DNA from: Opitutaceae bacterium
Lineage (GTDB): Bacteria > Verrucomicrobiota > Verrucomicrobiia > Opitutales > Opitutaceae
Direction: 5' to 3'
DNA: 64,000 nt
Assembly: GCA_024233285.1 (NCBI GenBank)
Contig: JACKPU010000001.1
Location: 620,001-684,000 of the forward strand
Positions 50,019 through 59,154 of the stretch are shown piece after piece; within the stretch, counting starts at the first letter, position 1, and every line of letters begins with the position of its first letter. Below the pieces are notes generated by a model. It saw only the letters and a list, made by a program, of their open reading frames with translations. It did no database searches and had not been told where the DNA came from. The position numbers and the translations under genes are program-made.

Positions 50019-50870
50019 TCAGCCCGATAACTTCGCAATCCGCTTGGTCACGTCGTCGTGCAGACGGGCGATGCGGGCGGCGGCGAAATCGGCCACGGAC
50101 AGGGTATCGTCGTGCGCGAGCGGGGTGAGATCGAGCGCCCAGCACACTTCGGTAAAAGCATCCGAAGCATGGGATGTGTGAAACGTGGCGTTGGCCTGGC
50201 GGCGACCGAGTGCGGCGACGTCGTAGCGTTTGCCACCCGCGATCTGCGAGGCGAAGACTTGCATGATCGGCAGCTTGAGCTCCGGGTGTGCGCTGGCGTC
50301 GAGGGCGATTTTCTCATCGTCCATCAACCAGTCGAGGCCGCGCCAGGCTTCGATGCCGAGCACGCGCGGCGGACGTTGATCGCGCGGCAAGGCGCGAATC
50401 GCTTCGAGACACCGCAGGAGCACAGCGACATGGGTGTCGTGCTTGTCGAGCGGTTGATGCAGATAAACGACCTGCGGACGGCAGGCCGCGAAAATGGCGG
50501 CGAGGTCGGCTTTAACCCCGGCGTGGCAGGGCTGTTTCACGTCGGCGCTCGGGTGCGCGAGTTGAATCTGCAGGTTGTATTGGCCGAGGCGCGCGGCTTC
50601 ACGTTGCTCCTCACGGCGCACGGTTTGCATTTGTTCATCCGTGTAATCGGCGAACGGGCCGGTGCGGGAGGAACCGGCGCCATTGGTCACGGTGACCCCG
50701 GTGAGAAACCGGTCGGCATGCCCGTAGCATTCGGTGACGGCCGGGTAGGCGTTGATCTCGATGTCGTCCTGATGCGCGATGACGCAAAGGTGGGTCGTGC
50801 GGGCGAGCGCGGCATGGGCATCGCCGCCGTCCGGCACGTAAACATCGGCCTTGGAGTGGGAAAATTTCAT
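50019..50870 (-). CDS. PIG-L (LmbE-like) deacetylase
   Basis: 283 residues. The zinc motif 'VIAHQDDIEI' (AHxDD; His33, Asp35/36) is followed by 'VTVTNGAGSSRTGPF' and 'VYLHQPLDKHDTHVAV', which holds the third ligand His. Family members remove N-acetyl groups from GlcNAc-containing small molecules (GlcNAc-PI, MshB, BshB). It is the last gene of a tightly coupled operon, its start overlapping the kinase stop by 4 nt, so deacetylation of an N-acetyl-hexosamine or its conjugate is the favoured idea. Confidence 0.92.
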   Translation of the reverse strand: MKFSHSKADVYVPDGGDAHAALARTTHLCVIAHQDDIEINAYPAVTECYGHADRFLTGVTVTNGAGSSRTGPFADYTDEQMQTVRREEQREAARLGQYNLQIQLAHPSADVKQPCHAGVKADLAAIFAACRPQVVYLHQPLDKHDTHVAVLLRCLEAIRALPRDQRPPRVLGIEAWRGLDWLMDDEKIALDASAHPELKLPIMQVFASQIAGGKRYDVAALGRRQANATFHTSHASDAFTEVCWALDLTPLAHDDTLSVADFAAARIARLHDDVTKRIAKLSG

Positions 50871-51964
50871 GCGCGGAATTTTTCGAGGATGCGATCCATC
50901 GCCGGGGTTTGTGCGATGATGCTGCGCACGAGGGCAAACTGCGTGCGCGTGCGGATGAGATTATGCTGCGGGTATTTGATTTTGTAGTAGGTGTCGCCCT
51001 GCAGGTAGTCGGTCAGAAATCGCAGCCCGTTTTCGTAGGCCATGAGTCGGCCGGCGAACCCGAGGTGGGCGCGCTCGGTGGCGTTGAGCACGTCGCCGAC
51101 GGCGGAGGACAGGTAACCCTCGACCAGCACTGCAAACAACCGCAGATCGAGCGTCATTTTTGCGGGTTCGGGATCATCTTCAAGCGCCGTGCTGGCGGAG
51201 GTGCGCATCATCTCGCCGAAATCATAAAGCGGCAGACCGGGCATCACCGTGTCGAGATCGATGACGGCAACGGCGCGGTGCGTGACGTCGTCGAGCATGA
51301 CGTTGTTGATCTTGGTGTCGTTGTGCGTGACGCGCTCGGATACCTCGCCATTGGCGAGCAGATTGAGCAACACGTCGGCGTCGGCCTCGCGGGAGAACGC
51401 AAAATCGATTTCCGGTTTCACCTCGGCCGCGCGCCCGGCCGTGTCCGCTTGCAGCGCCCGGCGGAAATTTTCAAACCGGCTGCGCGTGTGATGGAAATTC
51501 GGAATCGTCTCGTGCAGACGTCCGCCGGGCAGGTCGGCGAGCTGGGCTTGGAAATCGCCGAACGCGCGGGCGGCTTCGCGGGCCTCGGCCTCGCTGGTCA
51601 CGCGATCGACGGTGTGGGCGCCTTCGACGAAATCATAAAAGCGCCACCAACCGCCATGATTGTCGCGCGCACAGGGTTCGCCGGTGCGCGCCGGGATGAG
51701 CGTGAGCTGACGCTCGGCCTTGGCGGAGAGGTGCGCGGTCACGCGGCGCACGTTGTCCATCAACCCGGGCACGTTCTTGAAAATGCGATCGTTGATCCGC
51801 TGGGCGATGTAGCGCCGCGGCCGGGCGGCGCCGGTGTCCTGCAACACCACGAAAGTGTCATTGATGTGACCGCTGCCGTAGTGAGCGGCACTGACGAACC
51901 GGCCGGTCAGGGCGAACAATTCGAGGACTTCAGGAAAATGCGGGGGAACGGGCGTCTCGCTCAT
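50867..51964 (-). CDS. APH-family sugar kinase, NahK (N-acetylhexosamine 1-kinase)-like
   Basis: 365 residues from the ATG at 51964, overlapping the GH116 stop codon (ATGA). 'YGSGHINDTFVV' and 'YIAQRINDRIFKNVPGLMDN' are characteristic of the NahK/mucin-desulfatase-like branch of the aminoglycoside phosphotransferase family. The kinase core reads 'RVTHNDTKINNVMLD' (catalytic Asp) and 'VAVIDLDTVMPG' (Mg-binding Asp). It would phosphorylate a free N-acetylhexosamine at C1 using ATP. The neighbours (glycosidase before it, nucleotidyltransferase at the operon head, deacetylase after it) fit that reading, but substrate specificity is inferred. Confidence 0.88.
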   Translation of the reverse strand: MSETPVPPHFPEVLELFALTGRFVSAAHYGSGHINDTFVVLQDTGAARPRRYIAQRINDRIFKNVPGLMDNVRRVTAHLSAKAERQLTLIPARTGEPCARDNHGGWWRFYDFVEGAHTVDRVTSEAEAREAARAFGDFQAQLADLPGGRLHETIPNFHHTRSRFENFRRALQADTAGRAAEVKPEIDFAFSREADADVLLNLLANGEVSERVTHNDTKINNVMLDDVTHRAVAVIDLDTVMPGLPLYDFGEMMRTSASTALEDDPEPAKMTLDLRLFAVLVEGYLSSAVGDVLNATERAHLGFAGRLMAYENGLRFLTDYLQGDTYYKIKYPQHNLIRTRTQFALVRSIIAQTPAMDRILEKFRA

Positions 51965-54510
51965 GTTGAAGCCGGCAAGGTAAACACATGGGTTTTGCCG
52001 GCGGCGAGGGTTTTGCGGCGCGGCAGGGTGATTTGTCCGGATTGGCCGATGGATATCCGCTGCACGGCGAGCCGGCCGTATGCGACCGTCAGCTGCAAGC
52101 GGGTTTTCTTGCCGGGGATGATGGTCACCGTGCCCCCCGCAGCTCCGGCGGCCCAGGGCCAGGTCTTGCGCTGGCGCGGAAGCGCAAAAGCAAGGCTGGC
52201 ATTCACCGCGGAGTAGTGGAAACCGGTGAGCGCGGGGATCAGCCCCCAACTCGCCATCGCCCGGGCGTAATGGTGACCGCATTCGGCTTCGTCGAACGGG
52301 TTGCGTTTGCGTCCGTCGTAGCGGTTGCGGATATCGCGCACCACGCCGAGCGCCTCGCGCGTTGCCCCGGCTTGGATGAGGCTCAACGCCAGACAGTATT
52401 CAAAGCCGGTCATTACCTCGGTGTAATACGGAAACGGGCGCTCGGGTCGTTGGCCGCGCGGATATGATGCCATCAGCACTGCGGATTCATCGCCCAGCAC
52501 ATAACTGCGCATGTGATTGAAGTGGGCGTTGAAATCGCGGCGCCGGTTGTGCTTGAGCACGGCGCGCAGGGCGGACTTTTCCTGTTTGGCATCGAGCAGG
52601 TCGCCGAGGTTTTCCAAATGCGCGTTCACCTGACCGGCGAGCTGGTCAATGAGGCAACCGGCGCCGAGTTGGAAGTCGGGTGTGGCCGGATCCTTCGCGC
52701 CCATGCCGACGGCGAGGCCGCTGCGAATCTCGTCCCAGCTTTTCGCCGGCCGGATGTGGTGTTCGTAGTAGTCGCCGTTGAACAGATGGGCATCCACCCA
52801 GGCGCGTCCGCGTGTGAACAGATCGCGACACTTCGCCGCAAAATCGGTGTCGCCGAGCGCGGTCGCCATTTCCTCCGCGGCACGCAGCGCGCCGAGATAC
52901 CACGTGGCCATCTGCGGGTTGGGCCCGAAGTATTCCACGTCCATTGTGTTGTGTTGGCAGCCTTCCATCACGCCGTCCTGATCGGCGTCCCAGCCGCCCG
53001 GCACCCAGGCGAATTCCAAGGCTTGGCGGGCGCGTGGCCAAAGCTTGCGCAACCACGCGGTGGTGCCGGACAACCGCCACTCGCGATGCAGTTTGAGCAG
53101 GCAGCCCATTTGTCCATCCGCCGCGGCTGTCGTGGATTCGGCGACGGTGTCACGCAGCGGCAACGGCACGCGGAAGGTCATGAACCCGTCGTCGCGCATC
53201 GCATGGGCGGAGAACTCGATTTCGCGCATGGAACGCGCGAGGTCGGGGAAGAGATGCGCGGTCGCGTGCTCGTAGTTCCACACGTGTGTGCAGCTGCCGT
53301 GGCAGCTGCCGGTGCGGTTGAAACTGCCTTCCCAGCCAAAGAAGCGGCCGTCGGGAGTGCGGAAGCAGGTTTGGGAACGCAACGTCGATAGATTGAACAG
53401 AGCGGCCTCGCGCACTTCGGCGGGCAGATCGTTTTCAACCATGCTCCGTGCGAATGCCACGGTGTCGCGTTCGAGTTGCTGCCAATGTTTCGCGGCGTGG
53501 GTGGCCGCGGCCCAAGCATCGACGAACGGCGTGGTGTAGAAATTGCCGATCGTGGCGGGGGTCTTGCCGGGCTCGCGGCCCCACGCGCGGCGGTTGGGAA
53601 AATGCCAGGCGACGACGAACTCAACGCTCCGCGTGGCGCGCGGCGGCAGGGTGATGCTGACCGCGAGCGATGCCGTCGGCATGTCGACCTTGGCGCTGCG
53701 CGGATCGAGTTTGCCGTCGGTCGAGAAATCGTCCCAAAAATCGAGCAGTGCATCGCTCCAGCCGTAATCCGCCCATGCGGTGCGCTGGGTGACGCCGCTC
53801 CGGGCCGTGGTGGCGAGGGCGAGCGAACCCCACGTCTCGGCGGCGGGATCCACGCCCTGCGATTGCAGCGCTAGGCCGCGCACCGCGCCGTTTTTGCGCC
53901 ACGTATTGACGCCGCCTTGGGCGCCTTGGGGAAACAGGCGGCCGCGAAATTCATCGAGCTGCAGTTCGAAGCCATCCTCGCCGATGAAGTTGGGCAGCGC
54001 CGCGGCGACGGCGGCTTGCACGCGCTTGGCGGAAGGGTTGTGCAGATTGACGCGCACGAGCGCGACGGGCAGCCCGCTGCGATCGCTGTCGCCCGGGATG
54101 AGCGGATTGAAGACCTGCATCGTGGCGCGCACCGGCATGTCCGGATCACGCAGCGCGAGCTCAGCCAGCGGATACGCGGCTCTAAACGTGCAATCGCGAA
54201 AGCGCGGCAGCCCGGCGTTGGGGATGGGCGAACCCTCCTCGCCTTCCCACTCCCCGATCGGCAACGGCCCTTCGAGCAAGCGCGTGACCGGTTTTTCCCC
54301 GGCCTGACGCGCGTGCACCGCGAAGAACGGCGCGGCGCGGCCCTGGCCGACGGGCGTGTAGCCTTTGGCGGGGCGATTGACGACTTCCCAATGGCGCCAC
54401 GCACCGAATCCGCAAAACGAGACGGTGCCGGTGCCGATGCCGCCGACGGGCAGAGCGATTTTGGCGAGATGCTCGCCGGTGTATTCCTTGAGAACAGGCC
54501 AGGGGGTCAT
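51961..54510 (-). CDS. GH116 glycosidase (GBA2-like)
   Basis: 849 residues from the ATG at 54510; the 40 upstream codons are not conserved. The N-terminal domain begins 'LAKIALPVGGIGTGTVSF', the hallmark of GH116. The (alpha/alpha)6 barrel carries 'DGRFFGWEGSFNRTGSCHGSCTHVWNYEHA' in three shorter motifs (WEG, GSCTHVWNYEHA with a probable catalytic Glu) and 'DADQDGVMEGCQHNTMDVEY' with the acid/base Asp. No signal peptide is seen, so it should act in the cytoplasm on imported glycosides. GH116 includes beta-glucosidases, beta-xylosidases and beta-N-acetylglucosaminidases; the operon favours the last. Confidence 0.93.
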   Translation of the reverse strand: MTPWPVLKEYTGEHLAKIALPVGGIGTGTVSFCGFGAWRHWEVVNRPAKGYTPVGQGRAAPFFAVHARQAGEKPVTRLLEGPLPIGEWEGEEGSPIPNAGLPRFRDCTFRAAYPLAELALRDPDMPVRATMQVFNPLIPGDSDRSGLPVALVRVNLHNPSAKRVQAAVAAALPNFIGEDGFELQLDEFRGRLFPQGAQGGVNTWRKNGAVRGLALQSQGVDPAAETWGSLALATTARSGVTQRTAWADYGWSDALLDFWDDFSTDGKLDPRSAKVDMPTASLAVSITLPPRATRSVEFVVAWHFPNRRAWGREPGKTPATIGNFYTTPFVDAWAAATHAAKHWQQLERDTVAFARSMVENDLPAEVREAALFNLSTLRSQTCFRTPDGRFFGWEGSFNRTGSCHGSCTHVWNYEHATAHLFPDLARSMREIEFSAHAMRDDGFMTFRVPLPLRDTVAESTTAAADGQMGCLLKLHREWRLSGTTAWLRKLWPRARQALEFAWVPGGWDADQDGVMEGCQHNTMDVEYFGPNPQMATWYLGALRAAEEMATALGDTDFAAKCRDLFTRGRAWVDAHLFNGDYYEHHIRPAKSWDEIRSGLAVGMGAKDPATPDFQLGAGCLIDQLAGQVNAHLENLGDLLDAKQEKSALRAVLKHNRRRDFNAHFNHMRSYVLGDESAVLMASYPRGQRPERPFPYYTEVMTGFEYCLALSLIQAGATREALGVVRDIRNRYDGRKRNPFDEAECGHHYARAMASWGLIPALTGFHYSAVNASLAFALPRQRKTWPWAAGAAGGTVTIIPGKKTRLQLTVAYGRLAVQRISIGQSGQITLPRRKTLAAGKTHVFTLPAST

Positions 54511-54538
54511 GAAAGGGGGCGGCGCAGGCCGCGGAAAA

Positions 54539-55456
54539 TTAGAACAACTTTGCCGGATAGGCGCCGGCGGCGACCAGGGCGGCAATGCGGGCCTCGACAC
54601 TCGCGCGATCCTCGCGGTAGGTGACGCCAAACCATTCGCTGGTGGTGGGCAGCAGCAACACTTCGGCTTCGGCGCGGGCGATCATCGTCGAAACCGCGGC
54701 GGGCAGATAGAACTCGCTCTTTAGCTCGGTGCCGCGCGTTTGGAGAAACTCACCAAATTGGCGGTTGAGTCCGGCGAACAGCGCCGGCGTGAACCCCCAG
54801 CAGTTGAGCGAAGTGATTTCATCGCCGGTGTATTTTTTACCCGGACCGATTTCACTGGTCAGGATGCCGGTGTGTTCCTCGATGCTTTGCAAACGGCCCG
54901 ATTCGTCGGCCTGGCAGATGCCGCGGGAGACGGAGCCGTTTTCGGAAAGCGTGTTGCGCAACTTGAAGCCGACCATCCCGAACTGTGCGGCGGCATGCGC
55001 GGGCGGACGGTGGCCCGACATGGGATCGAAACCGAGGCTGCCTTGCACGAGGAAGGTGCCGAGTTGGGCAAACGAATCGGCCCCGTAAAAATCGTCCGCA
55101 TTGATCACGGCGAACGGTTCTTTGATCGCTTCGCGCGCGCACCAGACGGCGTGGCCGGTGCCCCACGGCTTCTCGCGACCGGCCGGCACGGGGTGCCCCC
55201 CGGGCAGGGCGTCGATCGCTTGATAAACGTAATCCACCGCGATGCGGCCGACGTATTTGGCGCCGATCTGGGTGCGAAACAACTCGTCGAAGTCGCGCCG
55301 GATGATGAAGACGACGCGGCCGAAGCCGGCGCGGATGGCGTCGAACACTGCGTAGTCGAGCACGGTTTCGCCCGACGGCCCGACCGGATCGATCTGCTTG
55401 AGGCCGCCGTAGCGGGAGCCCATGCCGGCGGCGAGGACGAGCAAAGTGGGTTTCAT
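54539..55456 (-). CDS. Sugar nucleotidyltransferase (NTP_transferase)
   Basis: 305 residues from the ATG at 55456. 'LVLAAGMGSRYGGLKQIDP' (7-25 in part) is the G-x-G-x-R nucleotide-binding loop of GT-A-type nucleotidyltransferases, 'EKPWGTGHAVWCARE' the substrate loop, and 'FAVINADDFYG' the metal-binding aspartates. It joins a sugar 1-phosphate with an NTP to give an NDP-sugar and diphosphate. As head gene of the operon with a NahK-like kinase, it could make an NDP-N-acetylhexosamine. The gap to GH116 is 28 bp. Confidence 0.9.
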   Translation of the reverse strand: MKPTLLVLAAGMGSRYGGLKQIDPVGPSGETVLDYAVFDAIRAGFGRVVFIIRRDFDELFRTQIGAKYVGRIAVDYVYQAIDALPGGHPVPAGREKPWGTGHAVWCAREAIKEPFAVINADDFYGADSFAQLGTFLVQGSLGFDPMSGHRPPAHAAAQFGMVGFKLRNTLSENGSVSRGICQADESGRLQSIEEHTGILTSEIGPGKKYTGDEITSLNCWGFTPALFAGLNRQFGEFLQTRGTELKSEFYLPAAVSTMIARAEAEVLLLPTTSEWFGVTYREDRASVEARIAALVAAGAYPAKLF

Positions 55457-55524
55457 AGCGCGAGCAGAAAGGATTGGGGGACGTGGTGCAACCCGCGGGG
55501 CGCTTGGTGACGTGAAAACGCGGC

Positions 55525-56103
55525 TTGCCTGTATTTTTATCGCGGTCATCGAATGGTCCCGCTTTGCCCGTTGATCCGAACCCCGAAGATTCCAATCGTT
55601 GGCTGACCGAAGAAGTGCTGCCCCATGAAGCCGCCCTCAAGGCTTACCTGCGCAGCCATTTTCCGGGCATCCGGGATGTCGATGACATCGTGCAGGAAAG
55701 CTACCTGAAACTGCTGGAGACCAAGCGGCACCACGAGATCGTTTCCCCCAAGGCCTATCTCTTCACCACCGCGCGCAACGCGGCCCTGTCGATCCTGCGC
55801 CGGCCGCGAATTTTTTCCGACGAACCGGTAACTGATCTGACAGAGTCGAGCATCGTAGAGGCGGACCCCGATGCCGCCGAACTGACCAGCCGGCGGCACG
55901 AGATTGCCATGCTAATGGATGCCATCGACACATTGCCGCCGCGCTGCCGGGAAATTTTCATCCTGCGCAAGCTGCGCGGCGTGCCGCAAAAGGAGATTGC
56001 GAACCGGCTGGGTCTTTCGGTGCAAACCGTGCAGGTGCAGGTGGCCCGGGGGGCGGCCAAGTGCGCGGCCTACTTTCGCGACCGGGGTATTGCGCGCGCC
56101 TGA
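55525..56103 (+). CDS. ECF-type RNA polymerase sigma factor (FecI-like)
   Basis: 192 residues if translation starts at TTG 55525; another TTG at 55564 is equally possible and would give 179 residues, so the start is uncertain. Region 2 is 'LKAYLRSHFPGIRDVDDIVQESYLKLLE' in two parts with the 'DIVQE' signature and 'SPKAYLFTTARNAALSILRR'. Region 4 is 'LPPRCREIFILRKLRGVPQKEIA' with the helix-turn-helix 'RLGLSVQTVQVQVARGAAK'. It is immediately followed by a FecR-type gene (5 bp), the usual sigma/anti-sigma pairing, and should direct transcription of a cell-surface signalling regulon. Confidence 0.92.
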   Translation: MPVFLSRSSNGPALPVDPNPEDSNRWLTEEVLPHEAALKAYLRSHFPGIRDVDDIVQESYLKLLETKRHHEIVSPKAYLFTTARNAALSILRRPRIFSDEPVTDLTESSIVEADPDAAELTSRRHEIAMLMDAIDTLPPRCREIFILRKLRGVPQKEIANRLGLSVQTVQVQVARGAAKCAAYFRDRGIARA

Positions 56104-56108
56104 CCGCC

Positions 56109-57179
56109 ATGAACACAAATTTCCCGGATATCCTGCTGGATGAAGCGGCCGATTGGCTGGCGCGGAAAGACCTTGGTCTGTCGGCGGCGGAAGAGCGCGA
56201 GTTTCAGCAATGGCTCGCCCGGGATGAGCGGCACGCCGCAGCGTGGGCCGAAGTCAACGAACCGTGGCGACAACTCGAGGAGGTGCGGGCGGATGGCATG
56301 GCCGAATGGATGGTCGTCGAATTGGCCCGCCGGGAACGCAAGCGCGCGCGTCGCCGCACCTGGCTGAAATTGGGCGGTATGGCGGCCGCCGCGGTGGTTT
56401 TGCTGGGGGTTACGATCACGACCTGGCGTGCTCGCGAACCGGCGCCCGTGGCACTGGCGGAAGCGCCGTCCCCGGTTGCGGATAAAACCGTGGCACCGCC
56501 CCGCCCGACTCCCCCTGCTTCGATGGAGACGGCGGTGTTGCTCAAGCCCGAGCAGCGCGTGCTGGAGGACGGCACGATCGTCGATCTCAAGGGCGACGCG
56601 CTCATCAGTGTTTCGTTTACCCAACGCCGGCGCGTGGTGCGGCTGGTCAGTGGCACGGCGCATTTTGAAGTCACCCATGATCCCAACCGGCCGTTCATCG
56701 TGCATGCCGGCGCGGTCCGTGTGCGCGCGGTCGGCACGGCCTTTGCCGTGGAGCGTTCGGACGAAGCGGCGGATGTGCTTGTGACCGAAGGCAAGGTCGG
56801 GGTGGCCCGAACCGAGGGTGACGTGGAACCTGAGTCCCCCTTGCTCGTGGGGGCCGGCGGCCGGGTCTTGATGTCGTATGACTCGGACGATGGTCTGCCG
56901 GAAGTGCAGACTTTGGAGCCGGAGGAAATGGCCATGCGTTTGCAATGGCGCGTGCCGCGGTTGCAATTGCGCGGGGCGTCGCTGGCGCAGGTGGTCGAAA
57001 TGCTCAACCGCATCAGCCGGACGACCATCACGATTGCCGATCCGGCGCTGGAGCATTTGCGGTTCAGCGGGCTCTTCCGCGCGGACAACGCCGCGGGATT
57101 TGTGCAAATGTTGAAGAACAATTATGGAGTTGAGGTCAGTTATCCCGATGACCGGCGCATAATTTTGGGACGCCGTTGA
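56109..57179 (+). CDS. FecR-type transmembrane sigma-factor regulator
   Basis: 356 residues from the ATG at 56109. The N-terminal cytoplasmic DUF4880-like segment 'EAADWLARKDLGLSAAEERE' and 'WLARDERHAAAWAEV' precede one membrane helix ('LGGMAAAAVVLLGVTITTW', ~95-113). A FecR beta domain follows ('VRLVSGTAHFEVTHDPNRPF', 'VGTAFAVERSDEAADVLVTE'), then a C-terminal STN-like segment ('LQLRGASLAQVVEMLNRI', 'LRFSGLFRADNAAGFV'). It would hold the ECF factor until a TonB-dependent signal arrives. It lies between the sigma factor gene and the STN-TPR gene. Confidence 0.93.
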   Translation: MNTNFPDILLDEAADWLARKDLGLSAAEEREFQQWLARDERHAAAWAEVNEPWRQLEEVRADGMAEWMVVELARRERKRARRRTWLKLGGMAAAAVVLLGVTITTWRAREPAPVALAEAPSPVADKTVAPPRPTPPASMETAVLLKPEQRVLEDGTIVDLKGDALISVSFTQRRRVVRLVSGTAHFEVTHDPNRPFIVHAGAVRVRAVGTAFAVERSDEAADVLVTEGKVGVARTEGDVEPESPLLVGAGGRVLMSYDSDDGLPEVQTLEPEEMAMRLQWRVPRLQLRGASLAQVVEMLNRISRTTITIADPALEHLRFSGLFRADNAAGFVQMLKNNYGVEVSYPDDRRIILGRR

Positions 57180-57180
57180 T

Positions 57181-59154
57181 ATGGGATGTGGTTTGATCAC
57201 CAAGTCGATGGGCAGGGCATGGGCGGCAACGACGTTGTTTTGCCTGACCGCGTGGGTGGCTTGGGCCGGCGCCGCGCGGCAATTTGAACTGGAGTCAGGA
57301 CCGGCGGAGGCGGCCTTGAATGAGTTTGCGGTGCAAACCGGCCTCCAGGTGTTGTTTCCCACCGAGCTAACGACCGGGGTCGAAACCAACACCGTGCGCG
57401 GCCATTACTCGGTCAGGGAGGCGCTTGACCGCATGCTTAGCGACACGGGGTTGTCGGCCAATTACAACGAGAATACCGGCGTCATTGAGATCTCGCGCGC
57501 GCCGCTGCGCAACGAAACCGTGGTGCGTCTGCCGCCCTACACGGTGGAGGGCGAGACCAAGGCCTGGCGCTATGCCAAGATGGGCAACATCGAGGTGCTT
57601 TCGGCCTGCATGGATGACGTCACCCGTCGCGTGATCCAGCAGCTCTTCCGGCTGGACGAGGCCTTGGGTCAAATCATCCCGCCCGATTTGCGCTTTCGGT
57701 CGGATACCCCGGACATCTACGTGTTGCATTCCGACGCAGACAAAGCCGCCGTGCCACAGGAGTTGATTGACCGCCTCAAACAGCAGGAGGGCAAAGTCAG
57801 CGGGACCAACAACCTCGTGTGGAACATCGGCATCATGAACAGCTACGGCTTCTGGGACATGGATAGCCGGGCGATCTATTTCATTCTGAATGAAGGCGCC
57901 TTTATGGTTGGCCGGCTCAGCATTCGCGGTGACTACCTGCGGCAACTGCTCGTGCGCCGTGTGCCCGCCATGCCGGCTTGGTTTGTGGAGGGTGTGCTGG
58001 AACTGTATCCGACCGTGAGCCTGGAGCCCTACGGCGCGACAACCTTTGCGATGGAAATCAAAAACCGGCACAAGATTCCCGGTGGTTTGGTGCGCGTGGC
58101 GCCGTTTGTATGGGAATCGACGGATGCGACCCTTGCCATTCGCAAAGGCCACCGGCCGGAACTCATGCCGCTGTCGGAGCTGCTGGGCACCCCGCCATCG
58201 ACCGGCACGGCGGCATATAGGGCCTGGCAGGCGCAGGCGGCGCTGTTCGTGCGTTGGGCGTTGGATGATGCCAGGAAGGGGCCGGAGGCGCTTTGGCAAT
58301 TGGTGCGGCTGACCGACACCAAGCAGCCGACGGAAGCCGACTTCAAGGCGTGCTTCGGATTGAGTTATGCCGATGCCCAGGCCGACATGCGGCGCTATCT
58401 GCCCAAGGCGATTCGCCGGGAGTTTGAACTGAAGCCCAAGCAATTCGCCGAAATGCCGGACTACAACCTGCGGCTGGCGAGCGAACTGGATGTTTCCATC
58501 GTCAAGGGCGACTTGGATCGCCTGAAGATCGGTTATGTGCGCCGCTTTTCCCCCAAGTTGACGAAGCGCTATATTGAGCAGGCCAAATCCACGTTGCGTC
58601 GGGCCCAGGGACTGGGTGATGTCAGCGCCCGGTTGTCCGGCCTCATGGGGTTGTGCGAATGCGATGTGGGCGACGATCTGGCGGCGCGGGCTTGGCTGGA
58701 ACAGGCGGTTGCAGGGGGAGACACCCGGCCGCGGGTTTATTATGAACTGGCCCGGATCTGTTTCAACGCCGCTCGCGTGCGCCATAACAACGAAGCGCTG
58801 CCGGATGACGAGATTCGCACGGTGTTGGATTTGCTGCGGAATACCCGCGACGAGGCTCCGCCGCTGCTGAAATCCTATCTGCTCATGGCGGATGTGTTAA
58901 GCAGCGGTCGACCGACCGCGGACGAAGTCCGGCAATTGGCCGGCGGACTCGTGCCTTTTCCCCGGGAGGTTCGCCTGATCAAAGCGGTGGCCGATCTCTG
59001 GCAAAAACAAGGCCAGCCGGACGAGGCCCGACAGACGATCGATCACGGTTTGAGCTTGGTTTCTGATCCCGCCGATCGGGCTGACTTGATCGACTTTCGC
59101 GAGGCCATGGCATTGGCCGGTGTGCCCGATGAGCAACCGGCAGGAGCCCAGTAA
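57181..59154 (+). CDS. Exported STN-domain protein with degenerate peptidase-MA-like centre and TPR-type C-terminus
   Basis: 657 residues. A signal segment near residues 10-31 is followed by an STN (secretin/TonB short N-terminal) domain at ~34-108 ('FELESGPAEAALNEFAVQTG', 'VRGHYSVREALDRMLSDTGL'). The middle (~130-400) contains 'YLRQLLVRRVPAMPAWFVEGV', which resembles the gluzincin 'peptidase MA' layout HExxH...PxWxxEG, but the HExxH is absent, so no zinc protease activity is expected. Residues ~450-640 form helical repeats ('RRAQGLGDVSARLSGLMGLC', 'ADLWQKQGQPDEARQTIDHG') of TPR type. It starts 2 bp after the FecR stop and is probably co-expressed. It might sense or scaffold at the outer membrane. 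Confidence 0.82.
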   Translation: MGCGLITKSMGRAWAATTLFCLTAWVAWAGAARQFELESGPAEAALNEFAVQTGLQVLFPTELTTGVETNTVRGHYSVREALDRMLSDTGLSANYNENTGVIEISRAPLRNETVVRLPPYTVEGETKAWRYAKMGNIEVLSACMDDVTRRVIQQLFRLDEALGQIIPPDLRFRSDTPDIYVLHSDADKAAVPQELIDRLKQQEGKVSGTNNLVWNIGIMNSYGFWDMDSRAIYFILNEGAFMVGRLSIRGDYLRQLLVRRVPAMPAWFVEGVLELYPTVSLEPYGATTFAMEIKNRHKIPGGLVRVAPFVWESTDATLAIRKGHRPELMPLSELLGTPPSTGTAAYRAWQAQAALFVRWALDDARKGPEALWQLVRLTDTKQPTEADFKACFGLSYADAQADMRRYLPKAIRREFELKPKQFAEMPDYNLRLASELDVSIVKGDLDRLKIGYVRRFSPKLTKRYIEQAKSTLRRAQGLGDVSARLSGLMGLCECDVGDDLAARAWLEQAVAGGDTRPRVYYELARICFNAARVRHNNEALPDDEIRTVLDLLRNTRDEAPPLLKSYLLMADVLSSGRPTADEVRQLAGGLVPFPREVRLIKAVADLWQKQGQPDEARQTIDHGLSLVSDPADRADLIDFREAMALAGVPDEQPAGAQ

